Positions 15,844-26,198 of a DNA stretch of 51,275 bases are shown piece after piece; within the stretch, counting starts at the first letter, position 1, and every line of letters starts with the position of its first letter. Under the pieces are notes generated by a model. That model did not search any database. It worked only from the letters and a program-made list of their open reading frames with translations, and was not told the origin of the DNA. Source of the DNA: Acidimicrobiaceae bacterium. GTDB lineage: Bacteria; Actinomycetota; Acidimicrobiia; Acidimicrobiales; RAAP-2. The translations under genes were made by a program, and so were the position numbers. The stretch lies in contig PLWZ01000091.1 of NCBI GenBank assembly GCA_003151235.1, positions 1 to 51,275 of the forward strand, written 5' to 3'.

Positions 15844-16613
15844 GTCTCGCCCGGCCCGGGATCTGTCTGATTGGGGTCCGCCTGCTCGTTGCGGTGCGCC
15901 GCCACGGCCAAGGACCGGACCTCGCCCGCCGTTAGCTCCCGCCAGCTCCCCGGCGCGAGGCTCGAGTCTGCGACCGGCCCGATCCGGGTGCGGACGAGGC
16001 GGCGCACCCCGTGGCCGACCGCCTCGCACATCCGGCGGACCTGGCGGTTGCGTCCCTCGTGGATCACGATGCGGATGACCCCGGGCCCGACGACGCCGAC
16101 CTTGGCCGGCGCGGTGGTGCCGTCGTCGAGCTCGACCCCCTGGCGGAGCCGGCGCAGCGCGCCAGGGCTCGGTTCCCCGTCCAGCTCGACCAGGTACTCC
16201 TTGTCGACACCGTGCGAGGGGTGCGAGAGGGCAAAGGCGAGGTCCCCGTCGTTGGTGAGGACGAGCAGCCCCTCCGTCGCCATGTCGAGACGGCCGACCG
16301 GGAAGACCCTCGGCTCATCGGGCACGAGCTCGACGACGGTCGGCCGACCCTCGGGATCCGACGCGGAGGTGATGACCCCGTCGGGCTTGTTCAAGAGGTA
16401 GTAGACGAGGTCGGCCGCCGTCGGCACGGGCACCCCGTCCACCGCCACCTTCACCTCGCCCGGGCGGACCCGCTGGCCGAGTATCGCCTGGGTGCCGTCG
16501 ACGGTGACGCGGCCGTCCGCGATCAGGTCGTCGCAGACCCGGCGGCTCCCGAAGCCGGCCCGGGCCAGGACCTTCTGGAGGCGTTCACCCTCCGGATCGT
16601 TCCTCTCGGGCAG
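15837..16613 (-). CDS. rluB: 23S rRNA pseudouridine synthase, RluB/RsuA family
   Basis: Converts a uridine of rRNA to pseudouridine. The N-terminal S4 domain (ERLQKVLARAGFGSRR) binds RNA; the catalytic Asp is in VGRLDMATEGLLVLTNDG, and RNRQVRRMCEAVGH follows. No ATG, GTG or TTG lies in frame between the scpB stop and the GTG at 16454, and starting at 16454 would delete the S4 domain. The chosen start is CTG at 16613, preceded by GACGAGG at about 4-5 bases. A second CTG, at 16637, overlaps the scpB TGA as CTGA. This gives 258 residues, a normal length. Which exact uridine is modified is not known from sequence. Confidence 0.9.
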   Translation of the reverse strand: MPERNDPEGERLQKVLARAGFGSRRVCDDLIADGRVTVDGTQAILGQRVRPGEVKVAVDGVPVPTAADLVYYLLNKPDGVITSASDPEGRPTVVELVPDEPRVFPVGRLDMATEGLLVLTNDGDLAFALSHPSHGVDKEYLVELDGEPSPGALRRLRQGVELDDGTTAPAKVGVVGPGVIRIVIHEGRNRQVRRMCEAVGHGVRRLVRTRIGPVADSSLAPGSWRELTAGEVRSLAVAAHRNEQADPNQTDPGPGETG

Positions 16614-16633
16614 GGATCCTCGTCCCGAATCGG

Positions 16634-17206
16634 TCAGTCGCCGACGGCCGGGCGCAGGCGGTCCTCGAGCTCCCCGACCATGTCGGGGCCGGGGAGGAAG
16701 TCCTCGATCGGCGGCAGTTGGCCCACCGAGTCGATGCCGAGACGCTCCAGCAACAGGTCGGTGGTGCCGAACAGCACCGGTTGTCCGGGCCCCTCGGCGC
16801 GCCCGACGGGCTCGATGTAGCCGCGCTGCTCGAGCAGGCGCACGACCCCGTCGACGTTGACCCCGCGCAACGACGAGATCTGCGAACGGGACACCGGCTG
16901 GCGGTAGGCGATGATCGCGAGCGTCTCGAGCGCCGCCGTGGACAGTCTGTGCGAGACGTCCCGGTTGGCGAACCGCTCCACGTAGAGGGCCTGGTCGGGA
17001 TGGGTCTGGAACCGGTAGCCGCCGGCGATCCGGGCCAGCACGAAGCCCCGCCGATCGGCCTCGAGGTCCCGCGCGATCCGGTTCGCGGCGAGTTCGACGC
17101 GCTCGGCCGGCTCCTCGAAGAGCTCGGCCATGAGCCCCGGGGTGACCGGCTCGATGGCGACCATCACCACCGCCTCGATGGCCGCTCGGAGCTCGTCGTC
17201 GTTCAC
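16634..17206 (-). CDS. scpB: Segregation and condensation protein B
   Basis: Partner of ScpA and SMC in chromosome condensation. Two winged-helix domains are visible: the first with LFEEPAERVELAANRIARDLE and the second with RLSTAALETLAIIAYRQPVSRSQI, the most conserved ScpB segment, followed by GVNVDGVVRLLEQRGYI. 190 residues is normal. Start ATG 17206 lies 9 bases after the scpA stop. The end overlaps the rluB region. Confidence 0.95.
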   Translation of the reverse strand: MNDDELRAAIEAVVMVAIEPVTPGLMAELFEEPAERVELAANRIARDLEADRRGFVLARIAGGYRFQTHPDQALYVERFANRDVSHRLSTAALETLAIIAYRQPVSRSQISSLRGVNVDGVVRLLEQRGYIEPVGRAEGPGQPVLFGTTDLLLERLGIDSVGQLPPIEDFLPGPDMVGELEDRLRPAVGD

Positions 17207-17215
17207 GCCGCTCGT

Positions 17216-18007
17216 TCAGCCGTCGTAGTCGTCGACGATGATCGTGCCGACGCCCACGCCGACCAGGTCGTCACCCTCGTCCAACCAGTCGATCTGGAGC
17301 TGGCCGAACGTCCGACCCTGGCCGAGGGTGACCTTGCCCAGCTTGCACAGCTCGAGCACGGCCAGGAACCGGACGATCACCTCGAGCCGGGTGCCCAGGT
17401 GCTCGGTGAGCTCGGCGAAGGTGGCGTTGCGGCGCCGGGGCAGCTCCAAGGCCAGCTCCTCGACGGCCTCGGAGACCGTGAGCATGTCGACGGTGACGTG
17501 TGACAGGTCGACCATTTCGACCGGCCGCTGCTCGGTCGCCCGCAGGAACGCCGCAGCCAGCTTGTCGGGGGTGACGCCTGCGAGCAGGTCCGGGGCGTGG
17601 ATGACGAAGCCGTCCTCGAGGCCGGCCTGGCGGGGCAGGGACTGGGAGGCCGCCTCGGTCATCGCCACCAGCGCGTCAGCCACGGCCGCGTAGGCCCGGC
17701 ACTCGAGCAGCCGGGACAAGAGCAGGTCCCGCTCGTCCCACCCGATCAGCTCGTCCTCGGGGTCGACCTCGTCGGGGCCGGGCAGGAGCCGCTGGGACTT
17801 GAGCTCGATGAGAATGGCCGCGACCAGGAGGAATTCGGAGAGCACGTCGAGGCTGTAGACGTCTCGTCCCTCGTTCATCGCAGCCACGAAGGCGTCGACG
17901 ACCGGGGCCAGCGGCAGATCCAAGATGTCGACCTCGTGCGAGGTGACGAGGTGCAACAGGAGATCGATCGGCCCTTCGAAGACCGGCGTCGAGACGGAAA
18001 CGCCCAC
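17216..18007 (-). CDS. scpA: Segregation and condensation protein A
   Basis: Kleisin subunit of the SMC-ScpAB condensin. The N-terminal EGPIDLLLHLVTSHEVDILDLPL and the DVLSEFLLVAAILIELKSQRLLP segments are diagnostic; the C-terminal winged helix (FAELTEHLGTRLEVIVRFLAVLELCKLG) ends near VDDYDG. The GTG at 18007 gives 263 residues, a normal length. The open frame continues far upstream but overlaps the divergent trpS gene and is not protein-like there. The 81 bases to the trpS ATG must hold the promoters of both genes. Confidence 0.94.
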   Translation of the reverse strand: MGVSVSTPVFEGPIDLLLHLVTSHEVDILDLPLAPVVDAFVAAMNEGRDVYSLDVLSEFLLVAAILIELKSQRLLPGPDEVDPEDELIGWDERDLLLSRLLECRAYAAVADALVAMTEAASQSLPRQAGLEDGFVIHAPDLLAGVTPDKLAAAFLRATEQRPVEMVDLSHVTVDMLTVSEAVEELALELPRRRNATFAELTEHLGTRLEVIVRFLAVLELCKLGKVTLGQGRTFGQLQIDWLDEGDDLVGVGVGTIIVDDYDG

Positions 18008-18088
18008 GGACCGACCATACCGAACCACACGCGTGTCGTGGCGCACCCCGCCTCGCCAGGAACGGACCCTCTGGTCGTACGATGGGCC

Positions 18089-19066
18089 ATGGCCACTGTC
18101 TTTTCGGGCGTCCAACCATCGGGGGATTACCACCTCGGCAACTACCTGGGCGCGTTCAAGAACTGGGTGGCCGTCCAGCACGAGAACGAGGCCTTCTTCT
18201 GCGTGGTCGACCTCCACGCCCTGACCCTCGACATCGACCCGTCTGAGCTGCGGGAACGGACTCTCGACCTCGCCGTCACCCTGTTGGCGGTCGGGCTCGA
18301 CCCAGAGGTTGTGACCCTGTTCGTCCAAAGCCACGTCCCCGAGCACCCCCGCCTGGCCTGGCTCCTCGAGTGCACGGCCACCGTCGGCGAGCTGAACCGG
18401 ATGGTCCAGTTCAAGGAGAAGAGCTCGGGGCGCGAAACGGTGCGGGCGGGGCTCTACACCTACCCGGTCCTTATGGCCGCCGACGTCCTCTTGTACCAGG
18501 CCGATCAGGTCCCGGTGGGCGACGACCAGCGCCAACATTTGGAACTCATGCGCGACCTCGCTGTCCGGTTCAACAACCGGTACGGCCGGACCTTCACGGT
18601 CCCCGAGGCGGTGGTCCCGAAGGTCGCGGCGAGGGTTATGGACCTCCAGCAGCCGGGGCGCAAGATGTCGAAGTCCATCGACTCCCCCCTCGGCACGGTC
18701 GGGTTGCTCGACGCGCCGAAGGACATCGAACGCAAGGTCCGGCGCGCCGTGACCGACACCGACGGGAGGGTCCGCTACGACCCCGAAGCCAAGCCCGGCG
18801 TGTCCAACCTGTTGGAGCTGCTGTCGGCGGCCACCGGCGTGAGCGTCGAGGAGGCCGCGGCCCGCTACGACGGTTACGGCGACCTGAAGCGCGACGTCGC
18901 GGAAGCGCTCATCTCGTTGCTGGCGCCGATCCGGCAACGCACTGCGGAGCTGCGGGCCGACCTGGGCGAGGTCGAGCGGATCCTCACTGCCGGCGCGGAC
19001 CGGGCCCACAAGGTCGCGTCCGTCACCTACGAGCGAGCCGCCAAGGCGGTCGGCCTCTTCTCTTGA
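18089..19066 (+). CDS. trpS: Tryptophanyl-tRNA synthetase
   Basis: Charges tRNA-Trp with tryptophan. Class I signatures: the HIGH-type HLGN at 15-18 (after GVQPSGDYHLGNYLG) and KMSKS at 192-196. MAADVLLYQADQVPVGDDQRQHLEL is the conserved tryptophan and ATP-binding region. The 325 residues are normal. The ATG at 18089 (MATVFSG) fits the start of the family; the open frame upstream (from 17597) is antisense to scpA and is not used. It ends 22 bases before the convergent protease gene. Confidence 0.97.
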   Translation: MATVFSGVQPSGDYHLGNYLGAFKNWVAVQHENEAFFCVVDLHALTLDIDPSELRERTLDLAVTLLAVGLDPEVVTLFVQSHVPEHPRLAWLLECTATVGELNRMVQFKEKSSGRETVRAGLYTYPVLMAADVLLYQADQVPVGDDQRQHLELMRDLAVRFNNRYGRTFTVPEAVVPKVAARVMDLQQPGRKMSKSIDSPLGTVGLLDAPKDIERKVRRAVTDTDGRVRYDPEAKPGVSNLLELLSAATGVSVEEAAARYDGYGDLKRDVAEALISLLAPIRQRTAELRADLGEVERILTAGADRAHKVASVTYERAAKAVGLFS

Positions 19067-19088
19067 GCGCCTGCCGCTGGGCTCGTTC

Positions 19089-19979
19089 TCAGTGCGAGGT
19101 GAGCAGGTTGAACCACCAGTTCTCGACGGAATCCGCAACATGACCGATGAGGGTCGTGTTGCCGACGTGGACGAACGAGGCCAGCACGATAGCGACGAGC
19201 ACCACGGGCATCGTGTACCGACGCACGTTGAGGTACCGGGGCCACCACGATGCCGGCAGCAACCGCTCGATCAGGACAGAACCATCGAGCGGCGGGATCG
19301 GGATCATGTTGAACACGGCCAGCCACACGTTGACCAAGCCGAGGTAGACGAGCACTTCGGCCCACAGCCTTGGCTGGCCACTGGCGTCGAATGCGTGGAT
19401 TCCCCCGAATAGGTGAAAGGCCACAGCGGAGAGAACCGCCAGGACCACGTTCGTCGCCGGCCCGGCCAACGAGACGAGGACACCCTGGTTTCTGGGGCTG
19501 CGTAACTTCGACACATTGACCGGCACCGGCTTCGCGTACCCGAAGAAACCGAACCCGCTCCAGATCATGATGATCGGCACGATGATTGTGCCCACGACAT
19601 CGATGTGGGCAATCGGGTTGAGAGTGAGCCGGTGAGCGCGTTTGGCTGTGTCGTCCCCGAAGGCCAGTGCGACCCAACCGTGCGCGACCTCGTGCAGGAT
19701 GATCGAAGGAATCAAGCAGCAGAACAAGATCACGTCGATGCGCGTGATCCGATGCGCATGGATCAACAGGACTAAGACGAGGAGTGCAACGGCCACCCAG
19801 ATGACGTGCTGAGGGGTCAACGGCCGGCGTTGCGGTGTTCCACCCGAACCGTTGGGCGCCCTCGCCCCAGGCGTCTGGCCCGGCGGGTAGTAGTACGTGC
19901 CGCCGTAGGGGTCGCCCCCGGCCTGACCGGACCTTCCCTCGGGACCGGCCGCTGGCCAGCCCCCCGTCGGGTCGCTCAC
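19089..19979 (-). CDS. Site-2 protease family (M50) membrane protein
   Basis: A zinc metalloprotease embedded in the membrane. HEVAHG at 96-101 gives zinc ligands His96 and His100 and catalytic Glu97; the third ligand is in NMIPIPPLDGS. A Gly/Pro/Tyr-rich disordered cytosolic N-terminus of about 52 residues precedes five or six hydrophobic helices. There is no PDZ domain, so it belongs to the short group of uncertain function rather than the RseP type. It starts 4 bases after the DksA-like gene and is likely cotranscribed with it. ATG 19979 is the only plausible start. Confidence 0.9.
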   Translation of the reverse strand: MSDPTGGWPAAGPEGRSGQAGGDPYGGTYYYPPGQTPGARAPNGSGGTPQRRPLTPQHVIWVAVALLVLVLLIHAHRITRIDVILFCCLIPSIILHEVAHGWVALAFGDDTAKRAHRLTLNPIAHIDVVGTIIVPIIMIWSGFGFFGYAKPVPVNVSKLRSPRNQGVLVSLAGPATNVVLAVLSAVAFHLFGGIHAFDASGQPRLWAEVLVYLGLVNVWLAVFNMIPIPPLDGSVLIERLLPASWWPRYLNVRRYTMPVVLVAIVLASFVHVGNTTLIGHVADSVENWWFNLLTSH

Positions 19980-19983
19980 CCAG

Positions 19984-20337
19984 CTACGCCTTGGACGCGC
20001 ACGTGATGCAGAGCGGCGCGGCCGGCATCGCTTCGAGCCGGGCCAGGCTGATCTGTTGCCCGCACCGTGCGCAGGCGCCGTAGGTGCCGTCGTCGACCCG
20101 GTGGATGGCCGCCTCGACCTCGACCAGGGACTCCTTCAGCTCGCCCGCCAGTACCTCGGCCTCGCCCCGCTCGGCCGTCACCTGGCTGGTGTCGGCGAAG
20201 TTGGAGTCGTAGTTGAGCGTCCCGCTGTCCCCGTAACCGAGCTCGGCCAGCTGGCCAGCCAGGCCGGCCCGCTCCTCCTCGAGCAGGGCGCGGTAGTCGG
20301 CCAGGGCAGAATGGGAGATGGATGCGTCACTGGCCAT
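19984..20337 (-). CDS. DksA/TraR-type zinc-finger protein
   Basis: A 117-residue protein with an N-terminal coiled coil (residues 10-80) and a C-terminal DksA zinc finger, Cys89/Cys92 (CARC) and Cys110/Cys113 (CITC). It resembles the short actinobacterial DksA-like proteins (such as RbpA-unrelated CarD-independent forms) that may bind RNA polymerase through the secondary channel. The acidic coiled-coil tip (DSGTLNYDSNFADT) is not the DxxDxA tip of E. coli DksA, so transcription activity is not assured. Start ATG 20337; it lies 43 bases after the xerD stop. Confidence 0.82.
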   Translation of the reverse strand: MASDASISHSALADYRALLEEERAGLAGQLAELGYGDSGTLNYDSNFADTSQVTAERGEAEVLAGELKESLVEVEAAIHRVDDGTYGACARCGQQISLARLEAMPAAPLCITCASKA

Positions 20338-20380
20338 CGGCCCAGCCTAAACGCTGGGTTTGCGAAGGGGCGCTCGGTGC

Positions 20381-21322
20381 TCAGGCGCTCCGGCTGGCCC
20401 ACCTCGCCGCCCGGGGGTGCGCGGATTCGTAGGCGGAGCGGAGGTGCTCCGCCGAGACCTTGGTGTAGAGCTGCGTCGTTCCGATCGACACGTGACCGAG
20501 GAGTTCCTGGACCACCCGGATGTCGGCCCCGTGGGCGAGCATGTGGGTGGCACACGAGTGCCGGAGCGCGTGCGGGCTGACCGGCCGCTTGATCCCGGCA
20601 TCCCGGGCCCGTCCGGCCACGATGGCGAACGCGCCCTGGCGGCTGAGGCGCCCGCCCCGCTGGTTCAAAAAAACGGCCGCCGAGTCGTCACGGCGCCGCC
20701 AGCGGACCGGTTCCATGGCTCCCCGCCCGAGTGGCGAGAGCCAGTCGTCCAACGCCGCCGCGCACATCTTGCCCACCGGGACGATGCGCTCCTTCGAGCC
20801 CTTGCCGAACAGGCGGATCAGTCCCTCCCCGTCGGCCAGGTCGGCCAGGTCGAGGCCGACCGCCTCGCTGATCCGGGCGCCGGTGCCGTACAGGAGCTCG
20901 AGGAGCGCGCGGTCGCGGCGCGCCGCCGCGTCCCCGGACGCGACGGTCCCAAGCAGTCGTTCGATCTCTTCCTCGCTCAACGCCTTCGGGAGCCGGCTGG
21001 GCAACTTCGTTCCGTCGAGCTCCGCGGTCGGATCATCGGTCGACCGGTGCTCGTCGATCAGGAAGTGGTGCAAGCCGCGCAGCACCGACTGCGCGCGAGC
21101 GATCGACGCCGGGCTGTGGTCGCTGGCCCGAAGGGCGGCCAGGTGGTCCTCGATGTCCCCCATGGTCGCGGTGAGCACGGTCTTGTGGCGCGTCGCTAGC
21201 GTGGCCTCGTAGGCCACGAGATCGCGCCGGTACGCGCGGACGGTCAGCTCGGCCCGGCCGCGCTCGACGGTCAACCACGACAAGAACTCCTCGGCGTCGT
21301 TCGAGAGGATCGCTGACGCCAT
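20381..21322 (-). CDS. xerD: Tyrosine recombinase XerD
   Basis: Resolves chromosome dimers at dif with XerC. Catalytic set: Arg150 (TGARISE), Lys near 174-177 (GKGSKER), His251-x-x-Arg254 (HALRH), His277 (LLGHVS) and Tyr286 (TQLYT). The N-terminal SAM-like domain covers residues 12-92. 313 residues is normal for XerC/D. Its place between NUDIX and pyrG, far from any mobile element, supports the housekeeping role, and this order (pyrG-nudix-xerD) is common in Actinobacteria. XerC cannot be fully ruled out. Confidence 0.92.
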   Translation of the reverse strand: MASAILSNDAEEFLSWLTVERGRAELTVRAYRRDLVAYEATLATRHKTVLTATMGDIEDHLAALRASDHSPASIARAQSVLRGLHHFLIDEHRSTDDPTAELDGTKLPSRLPKALSEEEIERLLGTVASGDAAARRDRALLELLYGTGARISEAVGLDLADLADGEGLIRLFGKGSKERIVPVGKMCAAALDDWLSPLGRGAMEPVRWRRRDDSAAVFLNQRGGRLSRQGAFAIVAGRARDAGIKRPVSPHALRHSCATHMLAHGADIRVVQELLGHVSIGTTQLYTKVSAEHLRSAYESAHPRAARWASRSA

Positions 21323-21326
21323 CGCG

Positions 21327-21899
21327 TCAACTCCCCCGGGCTTCGAGCGCCCGAGTGGCCAGCGCGACCGCGGCCAGCGTCGGCGCGTCGATCAGCTCTC
21401 CGGCGGCGGCCATCGAGACGACGTCGCGTAGCGGCACCCGCTCGATGGTCATCGCGCGTTCCTCGGGACCCTCGCGCTGGGTGTCACCTTCGGTCAGTCC
21501 GGTGGCGAGGAACACGGTGGTGATCTGATTGGTCACCCCCGGGGACACCGGGAGCGGCGCCAGGAGTTCCATGCGCGACGCGCTCAGGCCGGCCTCTTCG
21601 GCCAGCTCGCGTCGCGCCGTCTCCTCGGCCGGCTCGCCATCGACGTCCCGGGTCCCGGCCGGCATCTCGAGGATGGTCCGGCCCATCGCGCCGCGGAACT
21701 GGCGGACCAGGGTGACCACGCCGGCGTCGTCCACCGCGATGACCCCGACGGCGCCCGGATGACGCAGGAAATCACGCTCGAACTCGTTACCGTCCGGGTC
21801 GCGGAAGCGCCCGGTCTCGATGGCGACTCGGCTGCCCTGCCACGAGATGCGGCTCCCGAGCGCGACGAACTCGGACTCCCCCGCGTTCGGCGAGCCCAT
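21327..21899 (-). CDS. NUDIX hydrolase, ADP-ribose pyrophosphatase-like
   Basis: Hydrolyses a nucleoside diphosphate linked to another group, most probably ADP-ribose. The NUDIX box GX5EX7REUXEEXGU covers residues 82-104, with REL and EE positions intact. The preceding strand HPGAVGVIAVDDAGVVTLVRQFR is typical of the ADP-ribose pyrophosphatase group. ATG 21899 gives 190 residues; the longer open frame is antisense-like inside pyrG. It starts 11 bases after the pyrG stop and ends 4 bases before the xerD start, so it is probably in the same operon. Confidence 0.92.
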   Translation of the reverse strand: MGSPNAGESEFVALGSRISWQGSRVAIETGRFRDPDGNEFERDFLRHPGAVGVIAVDDAGVVTLVRQFRGAMGRTILEMPAGTRDVDGEPAEETARRELAEEAGLSASRMELLAPLPVSPGVTNQITTVFLATGLTEGDTQREGPEERAMTIERVPLRDVVSMAAAGELIDAPTLAAVALATRALEARGS

Positions 21900-21910
21900 C
21901 GGGACCCCGC

Positions 21911-23578
<1,668 letters not shown>

Positions 23579-23660
23579 TCAAACAACACGGCAATTCGGC
23601 GGCGCACCTTCACACGTTACTCGACCGTCTCGGCACCGATGGTGGAGTGTCGGGGTGAAA

Positions 23661-25268
23661 TCACCGAGAAACGGCGGAGTTCTCTCGCTGGGCCAGGTCC
23701 AAGAGCTCCTCGGCGTGGGCGTGGGCCCGCTTGGAATCCGGGTGTCCCGACAGCATCCTCGAGATCTCGACGACCCGGCGGGGCCCGGACACCGGTTCGG
23801 CCCCGGTGGACACGCGCCCCGCGTCCTCACCCTTGGTCACCGACACGTGATCGGTCGCGAACGCGGCGACCTGGGCCAGGTGGGTGACCACCAGCACCTG
23901 GCGATGCTCCCCGACCTCTCGCAGCGCCCTGGCCAGCGCGAGCGCCGCCGTACCCCCCACCCCGGCGTCGACCTCGTCGAACACCATCGTGGACGGCCCG
24001 CCCGGCGCGACCAAGCGCAGCGCCAGCATGGTCCGGGCCAGCTCCCCGCCCGAGGCCGCCTTGGCCAGCGGGCGCATGCCCTCCCCCGCGTTGGCCCCGA
24101 GCAGAAATGTCACCGCCTCGCCGGCCCCGGACTGCTCGACATCGACCCCGAACCGAGCACCGGCCATGGCCAGGTCGGCCAGCCGGGCCTCGATGGCGGC
24201 GGCCAACACCGGCGCGGCCGCCGTCCGAGCGACGAGGAGTGCGGCTTCCGCGACGCCGAGCTCGTCTTCCAGTGCCGTGGTCTCGACCCCGAGCAGGGCC
24301 GCCTCCTCCTCGGCGTGGGTGAGGCGCTCGAGACGGTCGCGGGCGGACTCGACGAACTCGGCCGCTGCGGCCCGATCGCCCCCGTACTTGCGATAGAGGT
24401 CGGCGAGCTGGCGGCGCCGGGACTGCACGGCGTCCAGGCGTTGCGGGTCGTCGTCCCAGGTCTCGACGATGGTCCGAAGGTCGCTGGCCACGTCCGAGAG
24501 CTCCGCCTGGGCCGACCGGATGCGGCCGTCGAGGTCGGCCAACGCGGCGCGACCATCCAGCGCCGCGGCGGCCGTGCCGAGAAGGTCGAGCGCGCCGGTC
24601 CCCCCATCGGCGTCGAGCGCGCCGAGCGCGGCTGCCGCGTGCTCGCGGTGGGCCGCCAGGTCGCCCAGGCGCTCCTCCTCGGCCAACAGGTTTCGGTCCT
24701 CATCGGGGTCGTCGAGACCGGCCCGGTCGATCTCGTTGATCTGGTGGGCCAGCACGTCGGCGTCGCGGGCCCGCTCGTGCTCGTCGCCGCCGAGCTCGGC
24801 CAGCCGGCGCCGGAGCGTGGCCAGCGCGTGGCGCAGCTCGTCGACCGGGCCCGGGTCGATGCCCCCGAAGTCGTCAAGGGCCCGTCGCTGGGCGGAGGTG
24901 TGCAGCAGGGCCTGGTGGTCTCCCTGGCCGTGGATGTCGGCGAGCGTTCCGGCCAGCTCGGCCAGCGAGCTCAGCGGTGCCATCCGTCCGTTGATCCAGC
25001 AGCGCGATCGCCCGGCGCTCGGCACCGACCGGGTGACCACTGTCTCCTCGCCGCTCTTGTCGAAGAAGCGCGCCTCGACGACCGCTTCGCTCTCCCCGGC
25101 CCGGACGAGACCCGGTTCGGCGCGCTGTCCGAGCACCAACTGCAGGGCCTCCACCACGAGCGTCTTGCCGGCGCCCGTCTCGCCGGTGAGCGCGGTCATG
25201 CCCGGACCGAGCGACAGGGTGAGGTCGTCTATGACGCCGAGTTGGCGGACGCGAAGCTCAGCCAACAC
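23661..25268 (-). CDS. recN: DNA repair protein RecN
   Basis: An SMC-like ATPase in double-strand break repair. Walker A GETGAGKT is at 29-36; DIHGQGDHQ follows the first lobe; the middle is coiled coil (Ala/Arg/Leu-rich, about 170-380); the ABC signature ASGGELARTMLA and Walker B MVFDEVDAGVGG close the second lobe. The GTG at 25268 (VLAELRVRQLG) gives 535 residues, close to normal; the frame to 25328 would overlap nadK and adds atypical sequence. It is 7 bases after nadK. The argR gene often upstream of recN is absent here. Confidence 0.95.
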   Translation of the reverse strand: MLAELRVRQLGVIDDLTLSLGPGMTALTGETGAGKTLVVEALQLVLGQRAEPGLVRAGESEAVVEARFFDKSGEETVVTRSVPSAGRSRCWINGRMAPLSSLAELAGTLADIHGQGDHQALLHTSAQRRALDDFGGIDPGPVDELRHALATLRRRLAELGGDEHERARDADVLAHQINEIDRAGLDDPDEDRNLLAEEERLGDLAAHREHAAAALGALDADGGTGALDLLGTAAAALDGRAALADLDGRIRSAQAELSDVASDLRTIVETWDDDPQRLDAVQSRRRQLADLYRKYGGDRAAAAEFVESARDRLERLTHAEEEAALLGVETTALEDELGVAEAALLVARTAAAPVLAAAIEARLADLAMAGARFGVDVEQSGAGEAVTFLLGANAGEGMRPLAKAASGGELARTMLALRLVAPGGPSTMVFDEVDAGVGGTAALALARALREVGEHRQVLVVTHLAQVAAFATDHVSVTKGEDAGRVSTGAEPVSGPRRVVEISRMLSGHPDSKRAHAHAEELLDLAQRENSAVSR

Positions 25269-25275
25269 GGCGCCC

Positions 25276-26190
25276 TCAGCGGTCGCGTTCGGCGACGAGG
25301 GTGTTGCGCAGCAAGGTGCTGAACCCAAGGTCGGCCAAGGTCACGAAGCGGACCGGCTCCGGCGCGATGCGACACGTCATGGACGATCCCGGCGGGACCC
25401 GGGCGACGGTCCGGCCATCGATGACGAGGACGGCCGGGCGAACCCCTTCGATCGTCACCCGCACCTCCTGGTCGACGCCCAAGACCACGCTCCGATCGAA
25501 CCCGAGGTGCGGCGCGATCGGCGTGACCACCAATGACCGCAGCCGGGGGGACAGCACCGGGCCGCCGGCTGACAGGTTGTAGGCGGTCGACCCGGTCGGC
25601 GTGGCGATCAGCACCCCGTCGGCGACGTACTTCAAGAACGGTTGGCCGTCGATCTCGGTGGTGAACCGCACGGTGTGACCCGGATAGCTGCGCTCGGCGA
25701 CCATCTCGTTCAGGGCCAACCACTCCCGGACGGTTCCCTCTGGGTGGTCGGCCAACACGACCGACGGATTCTGCTCGTCCACCCGCACCTGCCCGCCGTC
25801 GCTCGTCACGGTCAGGACGGACCGCTCCTCGAGGACCACATCGCCCGACAGGGCGCGCTTCAGTGCCTTCTCGACGTCGGGCGGCTCGACCTGGAGCAGA
25901 TAGCCGAGATGACCGAAGTTGACCCCGAGAATCGGCACGCCCGAGGCGTGCGCGAGCGGGATCATGCGGAGGAACGTCCCGTCGCCACCGAGGCTCACCG
26001 CCAGGTCCACCCCCGACAGGCTGACCTCGGACAAGGGGATCGTCGTTCCGTCCTCCTCGACCAGGTCGGGCCCGTGGAGGTGAAGCGTCCGGAGCTGGTG
26101 GCCCTCGGCCCGGAGCCATCCGGCGGCGTCCTTGGCCAGCTGTGCGGCCGCGCCGTTTGCCGGGTTGGTGAGGATGGCGACGGCGCCCAC
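25276..26190 (-). CDS. nadK: NAD kinase
   Basis: Makes NADP from NAD. GGDGT at 68-72 is the catalytic and ATP-binding loop; NFGHLGYL, the NE pair in LALNEMVAERS, and TPTGSTAYNLSAGGP follow. 304 residues is normal. It lies between tlyA (8-base gap) and recN, the usual order in Actinobacteria, and is probably read as one transcript with them. Confidence 0.97.
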   Translation of the reverse strand: MGAVAILTNPANGAAAQLAKDAAGWLRAEGHQLRTLHLHGPDLVEEDGTTIPLSEVSLSGVDLAVSLGGDGTFLRMIPLAHASGVPILGVNFGHLGYLLQVEPPDVEKALKRALSGDVVLEERSVLTVTSDGGQVRVDEQNPSVVLADHPEGTVREWLALNEMVAERSYPGHTVRFTTEIDGQPFLKYVADGVLIATPTGSTAYNLSAGGPVLSPRLRSLVVTPIAPHLGFDRSVVLGVDQEVRVTIEGVRPAVLVIDGRTVARVPPGSSMTCRIAPEPVRFVTLADLGFSTLLRNTLVAERDR

Positions 26191-26198
26191 GCGGTCCC

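Noticed and set aside
14190..15935. Plus-strand open frame of 581 codons
   Set aside because: It is antisense to tyrA and aroH, with shadow-frame composition.
17216..19141. scpA read as a 641-residue protein
   Set aside because: The extra N-terminal 375 residues are antisense to trpS and not protein-like; the kleisin starts at the GTG 18007.
23655..25322. Plus-strand open frame of 555 codons
   Set aside because: It is antisense to recN, whose Walker and signature motifs are clear on the other strand.
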